A DNA stretch of 46,868 bases from Lachnospiraceae bacterium. GTDB taxonomy: Bacteria > Bacillota > Clostridia > Lachnospirales > Lachnospiraceae. The notes below the pieces were generated by a model that saw only the letters and a list, made by a program, of their open reading frames with translations, was not told where the DNA came from and ran no database searches. The position numbers were made by a program, and so were the translations under genes. Shown here in pieces: positions 41,406-46,868 of this stretch (position 1 is the first letter of the stretch; the number at the start of each line of letters is the position of its first letter). The stretch lies in contig QXWW01000035.1 of the NCBI GenBank assembly GCA_009911185.1, positions 1 to 46,868 of the forward strand, written 5' to 3'.

Positions 41406-42797
41406 TTAATCCATTTGTGAGAGTATCTTTTTCGGCTTCATCCGTATCACCGTGACAGATGACGCTAAAACGGAAAAGACAATAAGAAAAGTTCCAAAAA
41501 TATAGATATAAAGCAAATTATTAGGACTGACGTTTACCTCCACGCTTTCTACCATTTCCATATTGGAAGTATCATATGGAATATACTGCCCTGTTATATC
41601 AAGATACTTCGAGCCATCGTCTGGCACTTCTATTTCTGGCATTGGCTGTGATTCGGCTGTTTGGTTAAAAATCAAATCACTTATCCCTTGTGAAATCAAG
41701 CTGCTTGTATAATAAGACAATCCAAAAGCCACAACCGCTATTACCAGCACTTCCAATAGATACTGAAAAACAATCCTGCCCTTTGTAATTCCAATAGAGA
41801 GCAATATTCCAGTTTCATATCTCCGCTGCTTTATCCACATAGACAGAATCAGTATCAAAATACCGACACTCACAACCATACACCCGACAATCAGCCAGAC
41901 AATCAGCTTCTGCATGGACAGCAGGGATGCCGCCACCGCTTCATAGGCAGAATTGTCTACCGTGAGTGCGAAACAGTCCCAGTCTAAATCGAGATTCTTT
42001 ATCTTCCCCGCAATCCTGTCAATTTCTCTTGGGTCGTCCACAAAGAAGTCAACGCCATTGTCATACTGTATTTCATCCCTCTGCATAATTTCCTGCATTG
42101 CCTGATGGTCAATAATCAGACGGTTACGTTTGTCCGTTGAGGTAGTCTGAAAAGAATCGGTATCTCCCTTATACTCGTAAATACCAACAACCGTCAGTTC
42201 CACGTCTGGATAATTGCCACTGTCATAACAGCACTGTACTGTAATGGTATCGCCGATTCTTAAATTATTTTTTTCCGCAACCGCCGAACTGATTAACACG
42301 ACATGGTCGTCATCTTCTTTCATATGGCGTCCATCTATCAACTGGAACATTTTGCGGGTAAAAAAGTTAAAGTATTCTGAATTTGTGACAGACGGCAGCC
42401 TGCTGTAATCGCTTCCCATACCAAAACGAAAGCCCGATATGAAATCAAAGTCTTTTGCATAGACACTTCCGTCACCTATGCCGTTATATGCTTTCACGCC
42501 ATCTACGGACATAATCTCCCCAATATCTTTGTCCGTAATCGGAGTCCCGACATATTCGACCATCATTCCACCTGCCGCCTGCTGGTACTGCCAATTTGCC
42601 CCATTGCTTTCATCTAATTCCAGTCGGATGCTCCCGCCCACTGACCTCCGCAGGCTCAACGCCGAATCATCTGCTGCCTTATAGATTGACAATCCTGTCA
42701 AAACAAAAGTAGACATTGCAAGCAAAACAAAAAATAAAAGAATGGTTTTTACCTTTTTCCGTATGACATATAAAAATGCCCTTTTCCATATACTCAT
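41406..42797 (-). CDS. FtsX-like ABC transporter permease
   Basis: From ATG 42,797 (GGAGG upstream) the product is 463 aa. TM1 is near residues 16-38 (TILLFFVLLAMSTFVLTGLS), followed by a large extracellular domain of about 270 residues, then three helices near the C-terminus (LIVWLIVGCMVVSVGILILI; YLLEVLVIAVVAFGLSYY; LYIYIFGTFLIVFSV). This is the MacB-type layout. The stop lies 13 bp before the ATPase start. Confidence 0.85.
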   Translation of the reverse strand: MSIWKRAFLYVIRKKVKTILLFFVLLAMSTFVLTGLSIYKAADDSALSLRRSVGGSIRLELDESNGANWQYQQAAGGMMVEYVGTPITDKDIGEIMSVDGVKAYNGIGDGSVYAKDFDFISGFRFGMGSDYSRLPSVTNSEYFNFFTRKMFQLIDGRHMKEDDDHVVLISSAVAEKNNLRIGDTITVQCCYDSGNYPDVELTVVGIYEYKGDTDSFQTTSTDKRNRLIIDHQAMQEIMQRDEIQYDNGVDFFVDDPREIDRIAGKIKNLDLDWDCFALTVDNSAYEAVAASLLSMQKLIVWLIVGCMVVSVGILILILSMWIKQRRYETGILLSIGITKGRIVFQYLLEVLVIAVVAFGLSYYTSSLISQGISDLIFNQTAESQPMPEIEVPDDGSKYLDITGQYIPYDTSNMEMVESVEVNVSPNNLLYIYIFGTFLIVFSVLASSVTVIRMKPKKILSQMD

Positions 42798-42906
42798 AGT
42801 CCTTATCCTCCTCGTATAAAAGGTATTGCCCCCTCGTTCCACTCGGCGGCATATCGTCGGAACGCATTATGAATTATGAAACTTCGTATCATAAGCGTTC
42901 CTTCTG

Positions 42907-44136
42907 TCAGCTCATTTTTGATAAAATATCTTTTGGCTTCATTCGGGTAACTGGCAAAGATGCTGCAATTACCACAATTACGATAATGAATGTTTCTAAA
43001 AGGAACTGCACCAGTGTTATTTTAAGTGAAACTGACATACTGATTGCATTTCCCATATTTCTAAGTGCCATTTCCACCTGCCCTATGATGAAATTCCCCA
43101 ATATAGGCGAAACTATAAATACCAATATGAAAATCATCAACACTTCACAAACAAACTGTAAAATAATCTTAGCAGAAGATGTGCCAATGGAAAGCAGTAT
43201 TCCTGCTTCATGTATCCTGTCCCTTATCCGCATCATAAGCACAAGGGCGGTTACAATCACACCCACAATCGTTACGGCAATTATCAACATACCTGTGAGC
43301 CTTTCCAACGTCTGAAGCTGATACGAAACCGCCTGATATTCCGATTCGTTTATCTGGATAAAATAATCATCCCACTGAACGGAGTTTATCTGTTTTACCT
43401 GTGTGACAATCTGGTTCAATTCCTCTGGGTCATCCACATAAAAGGTCACATTTCCCGCATAAACAGAGGTTTCCTGCCCAGACAACTGCCAAAATACATC
43501 ATGGCTTGAAAAGATGGTATCATCGTCATATTCCATCTTGCTGTCACTGGAATAGATGCCTGTAATCCGAACTTTCGCCTGCTCCTGTCTGTTTTCAGAA
43601 TCAGATTTTAAGATAATCTCACTGCCAATCCCCAGATGGTTTTCTTCTGCCAATCTGTCACTGATAAGTGCCGCCCCTTTGTCCTCTTCGGTGATATGCC
43701 TGCCCTCGGACAGTTCTAATATGCCGTTTACAAAATCTGTCTGATAAGCGGTATCTGTATTTGCAGAAAGATTACCATCTGTCATCCCAGAAAGGTAGTT
43801 TATCCCCTCAGCCCGGGCAGGAGCATATTGTTCTGCATTGTACGCCTTTATGCCATCCATGCTTAAAATCTGCATGACTATCTGCAAAGGAACATGGATT
43901 TTTTCTGTGGTATATCCTGCTTCGTCCTTATCAAGTTCCAGACTGCTGATATTGCCGCTTATGGTAAAAGATGCCCCTATGGTTTCCCTCAGATTTTGTG
44001 CGGCTTTTTCCGTTCCGCTTCGGACAGAAATACCAGTCATAACAGATACCGTTATCAAGAGTAACAATAAAAAGAGCGTCAGACTTTTCCCTTTTTTCCT
44101 TGACACATATAGAATGCTTCGCTTTATGCTGCTCAA
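42907..44136 (-). CDS. second FtsX-like permease, TTG start
   Basis: A 409-aa paralogue of the neighbouring permease with the same layout: TM1 near residues 17-36, a large extracellular domain, and three C-terminal helices. The start is TTG, with AAAGGAGG 6 bp upstream. The pair probably forms a heterodimer with the ATPase. A long 5' region with palindromes (44,275-44,396) separates it from the kinase gene. Confidence 0.82.
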   Translation of the reverse strand: MSSIKRSILYVSRKKGKSLTLFLLLLLITVSVMTGISVRSGTEKAAQNLRETIGASFTISGNISSLELDKDEAGYTTEKIHVPLQIVMQILSMDGIKAYNAEQYAPARAEGINYLSGMTDGNLSANTDTAYQTDFVNGILELSEGRHITEEDKGAALISDRLAEENHLGIGSEIILKSDSENRQEQAKVRITGIYSSDSKMEYDDDTIFSSHDVFWQLSGQETSVYAGNVTFYVDDPEELNQIVTQVKQINSVQWDDYFIQINESEYQAVSYQLQTLERLTGMLIIAVTIVGVIVTALVLMMRIRDRIHEAGILLSIGTSSAKIILQFVCEVLMIFILVFIVSPILGNFIIGQVEMALRNMGNAISMSVSLKITLVQFLLETFIIVIVVIAASLPVTRMKPKDILSKMS

Positions 44137-44274
44137 ATCAGTTCCTCCTTTCCTCTTTGCCGTCCACGCTTTTCGGACATAATGGTATGCCCGCAGGGTG
44201 TTTCGTTTGCTTGTATTGACATTCTATCCCTCTCATATGAGTGGTGTATCAGTCTAATATGAATGGCGTGTGAA

Positions 44275-44396
44275 AATCACATACCCTGCAGCAAGCTGCG
44301 GGATATGTGATTCTCGCGGCATCTACATTCCATTTCGGTCCGTGCTTAACATGCGCCACTGGCGCATAGCACCGCCAAATATCCGCACAAGTGCGG
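44275..44396. repeat. three consecutive palindromes between permease and kinase genes
   Basis: AATCACATA...TATGTGATT with inner GCAGC-AA-GCTGC (44,275-44,312); ATGCGCCA-c-TGGCGCAT (44,351-44,367); CCGCAC-aa-GTGCGG (44,383-44,396). None has a T run. They may be a repeated extragenic element or operators. No gene is seen in 44,137-44,453. Confidence 0.5.
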
Positions 44397-44453
44397 CTGC
44401 TTGGCTCATTGCTCGCGGAAATAAAGAAAAATTACTGGCAGTTTTTTCGGGCG

Positions 44454-44478
44454 TAAAAAAACCGCCTATACAGACGGT
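44454..44478 (-). terminator. terminator after the histidine kinase gene
   Basis: The minus strand forms ACCGTC-TGTATA-GGCGGT followed by TTTTTTT, 15 bp past the kinase stop. Confidence 0.8.
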
Positions 44479-44492
44479 CTTTACCATACTAT

Positions 44493-45908
44493 TTATAATT
44501 CAATCATAAAACGCATCCCGCTATCATTCTCCATAGCAGTAAAGCTATAAGAAATTTGCAGGGTTTTCAATATCGTATCAACAATATACAAGCCCAGACC
44601 ATTCCCGCCCGTATTTCTGTCACGGCTGTCATCGGGTCGGTAAAACGGTTCAAATATATGCTTTAAATACTCGCTCGGAATAGGAACGCAGTCATTTTCA
44701 AAAATCAGTTTTTCCCCATCAAGGTAAATCCTTATCGTTCCGCCTTTTGATGTATAGGAAACTGTGTTTGACAGTAGATTAGAAATCACTTTCTTTATCA
44801 TGGATACGGGATAAGTAATCATAAACTGCTTTGAAATATCCGTTTTGATGCAGATTCCTTTTGATTTTGCAATCATCCGATACGGCTCTGCTATCTGTTC
44901 TACCAGTTCTGACAAATCAATTTCTTCATCATCTTCCATATCTGTTCTTTCAGCTTTTGAAGCATCTAAAATTTCTTTAATCATCACCGACAGTTGTTCC
45001 ATCAGCATTTTACACTTAGGAAGATAAACGCTATGGTCTTTATACTTCCCTACATCCAGAATCATATTTTCCAACATCGCATTTACGGCAGTAACAGGTG
45101 TTTTCAGTTCATGGGATGCCGAGCGGAGCAGATTCGTTTTCTGTACTTCCATTTCCTCTACCTTATGGATTTCCTGCTCTAAGTCATGGATTGTCTTTAT
45201 CAGGCTGTCATACATCCGATTCACATTGTCTGCCAGAGTTTCAATCTCATCATGGGTATGGACTTCACAATATGCCCCAGACGACAGTTCCTGCATCTGC
45301 TTTGTAACATCAGAAATCTGTTTGATTGGTTTCGTAATCATGTGGGAATACAATAATGCAAACACTATTGAAACAATCGTACAGACAAATGCTGTGACTG
45401 GCAAAATCATAATGACCGTGCTGACTGCATCTTCAATCTGCTGTCTTGATACAGTCGTTTTCACATACCCTTTTTCGCCTGAAAATATCCTTTCTCCATA
45501 AAAGAAGTCTGTCTTGCCTTTTGGATTTTGGGATAAAGATATTTTTATCCTGCCATCTGTCTTTTCCGCAATAACGTCTACATTTTCCATATTGCCGTGA
45601 ATATCCGCTGGCTCACTTCCGCCTGCGTTCAGCAGATTCATTTCATAAGTATATCCGTCATATTTCACCACAATATCAGCATTCCATTTTCCCGCAAACT
45701 GGGTAACCAGAGAGAGCCTGCCAGAATCCTCCATATCTTCAATATCTTCACACAACCTTTCTATATCGGATTCCAGTTCATTCCTCTGACGGTAATTATA
45801 GACTGTGGGAAGTAAAATATATATCAGCAGATGTGACACGGCAACAATCACCATCATTAAACTAAAGGTATATAAAAAAGTTTTTGGAAATAGTTTTCGT
45901 TTTTTCAT
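44493..45908 (-). CDS. sensor histidine kinase
   Basis: A 471-aa protein. TM1 is at about residues 12-34 and TM2 at about 162-188, enclosing an extracellular domain of about 125 residues. HAMP follows (about 190-240). H266 lies in SASHELKTPVTAV. The N box is VISNLLSNTVSYTSKGG, and the G box is GGNGLGLYIV. All catalytic parts are intact. Its ATG overlaps the response regulator stop. It probably senses a peptide or envelope stress and controls the adjacent transporter. Confidence 0.9.
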   Translation of the reverse strand: MKKRKLFPKTFLYTFSLMMVIVAVSHLLIYILLPTVYNYRQRNELESDIERLCEDIEDMEDSGRLSLVTQFAGKWNADIVVKYDGYTYEMNLLNAGGSEPADIHGNMENVDVIAEKTDGRIKISLSQNPKGKTDFFYGERIFSGEKGYVKTTVSRQQIEDAVSTVIMILPVTAFVCTIVSIVFALLYSHMITKPIKQISDVTKQMQELSSGAYCEVHTHDEIETLADNVNRMYDSLIKTIHDLEQEIHKVEEMEVQKTNLLRSASHELKTPVTAVNAMLENMILDVGKYKDHSVYLPKCKMLMEQLSVMIKEILDASKAERTDMEDDEEIDLSELVEQIAEPYRMIAKSKGICIKTDISKQFMITYPVSMIKKVISNLLSNTVSYTSKGGTIRIYLDGEKLIFENDCVPIPSEYLKHIFEPFYRPDDSRDRNTGGNGLGLYIVDTILKTLQISYSFTAMENDSGMRFMIEL

Positions 45909-46570
45909 GCGTCCACCTCTAATTTATATCCAATCCCTTTTATGGTAACAATACAGTCAAGTTCCAGTTTTTTGCGGAGATTTCTGATATAGCTATCCAC
46001 AATGCGGTCTATCACAAAAGAATCTTCTCCCCACACCGCATTTAATATCTGTGACCGTGACAGCACCAGACCTTTATGCTCAAGCAGCAGCTTCAATAGG
46101 TCAATTTCTTTCGGTGTTATATCTATCTTCCCATTCTGGTTGCAAGCGGAATATCCAGAAAAATCCACGGTCAAATCACCATGTTTCCATATATTCGGCT
46201 CATCCTTTACCCCTGCCCGACGCAGCAATGCCGTGATACGTTTCCCAAGCACAACCATCGAAAACGGCTTTGTCATATAATCATCTGCCAGACAGTCAAA
46301 GCTCGATACCTGCGTATATTCATCCTCTAATGCGGTAAGCATGATAACAGGTATCTGGCTTGTCCTGCGGACAGCATTTAATACCGCAAGCCCTGACATG
46401 GTAGGCAGCATAATATCAAGGACAATTAAATCTATCGTATTCTGTGAAAAAAGCTCCAAAGCCTCCGTTCCGTCATATGCTGATATAATTTCGTGTCCCG
46501 CTTCCTGCAAATATTCGGAAACGGCTTCGTTTGTGTCTGCATTATCTTCCACAATCAATATCTTTGCCAT
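45905..46570 (-). CDS. OmpR-family response regulator
   Basis: From ATG 46,570 (GGAGGTGG upstream) the product is 221 aa. The receiver domain has phospho-acceptor D52 (LIVLDIMLP), acidic residues at 8-9 (VEDN) and K in DYMTKPFS. The C-terminal winged helix includes ITPKEIDLLKLLLEHKG and VDSYIRNLRKKLE. It likely activates the transporter genes. A longer start at 46,630 lacks a ribosome site. Confidence 0.92.
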   Translation of the reverse strand: MAKILIVEDNADTNEAVSEYLQEAGHEIISAYDGTEALELFSQNTIDLIVLDIMLPTMSGLAVLNAVRRTSQIPVIMLTALEDEYTQVSSFDCLADDYMTKPFSMVVLGKRITALLRRAGVKDEPNIWKHGDLTVDFSGYSACNQNGKIDITPKEIDLLKLLLEHKGLVLSRSQILNAVWGEDSFVIDRIVDSYIRNLRKKLELDCIVTIKGIGYKLEVDA

Positions 46571-46656
46571 AAAGACCACCTCCACATTTATCTTAGCATC
46601 TCCATGTGTATGGAGTATGAATTTCATCATTTTTCTGTTTCAGTATGCTGCACTTA

Positions 46657-46685
46657 TTATAATAAACCCATTTTCGCCATTCAAC
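46657..46685 (-). promoter_or_regulatory. promoter of the two-component operon
   Basis: TTGAAT (46,680-46,685), 17 bp, TATAAT (46,657-46,662) on the minus strand, about 87 bp before the regulator start. Confidence 0.7.
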
Positions 46686-46690
46686 TGTGC

Positions 46691-46868
46691 AAATACGAAT
46701 TTTTATCGCCATGATACAGAAATGTAATCTCCTATTTTAAGAGATTCCACATCGTTTAAGCAGAACTCGCATTTCAGTACAATATATAAAGTAAACACCA
46801 CTTTACAAGTTTTTTTAGAAAAAAATGCCGTATGAGACACTTGGGTGTATAATAAGTTTGCGTACTAA
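46691..46868. other. right edge, no gene; possible rightward promoter
   Basis: No open frame with a ribosome site is present. TATAAT at 46,848-46,853 on the plus strand may be the -10 of a gene beyond the window, but no good -35 is seen. Confidence 0.3.

Noticed and set aside
46838-46868. Strong rightward promoter at the right edge
   Set aside because: A TATAAT is present but no -35 at proper distance and no gene inside the window to support it.

Overview
The window comes from a low-GC Firmicute, most likely a gut Lachnospiraceae-type clostridium. This rests on AGGAGG ribosome sites, A/T-rich spacers, a Clostridium-style siphophage head-tail operon and a Tn916-type integrase. It looks like at least two mobile elements packed side by side; no chromosomal housekeeping gene is recognisable.

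Positions 1-28.5 kb are a prophage read almost entirely on the minus strand. In transcription order (right to left): an AbrB-type switch with divergent promoters (27.4-27.8 kb), small membrane and HTH genes, a set of accessory virion-like genes, a radical SAM gene broken by a frameshift, a DNA methylase, an 89-aa/HTH pair with its own palindromic operator, an iteron-like repeat array (20.6-20.9 kb), a tRNA and tRNA-like cluster (17.7-20.5 kb), scaffold, major capsid, connectors, a metallopeptidase, a Tad1/Acb2-family anti-defence gene, tail tube, tail chaperones, a cargo (moron) island carrying a broken Mrr-like nuclease and an IS630-type insertion, then tape measure, distal tail, tail endopeptidase-like protein and tail fibre. 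No terminase, portal, lysis or replication gene is visible, so the prophage is defective or has a rearranged packaging module. Five copies of one unusual promoter motif, each 20 bp from a -10-like box, appear to drive its modules.

Positions 28.5-35.4 kb are an accessory or defence-like island: a 535-aa protein with a DUF2971-like region, an IS1182-type transposase with an in-frame stop, and a Fic protein followed by a PD-(D/E)XK nuclease gene with two lesions. A diverged 32-bp repeat (28,680 and 35,263) brackets it and may mark attachment sites.

Positions 35.4-46.9 kb resemble the integrase end of a Tn916-family element: int, xis, a MazF-like toxin and a decayed sigma-like gene. Next come an ABC-F ATPase with a leader peptide and attenuator, and an ABC transporter with two FtsX-type permeases and a histidine kinase/response regulator pair. 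No conjugation genes are present. All calls come from reading the sequence; family names are from recall and were not searched.
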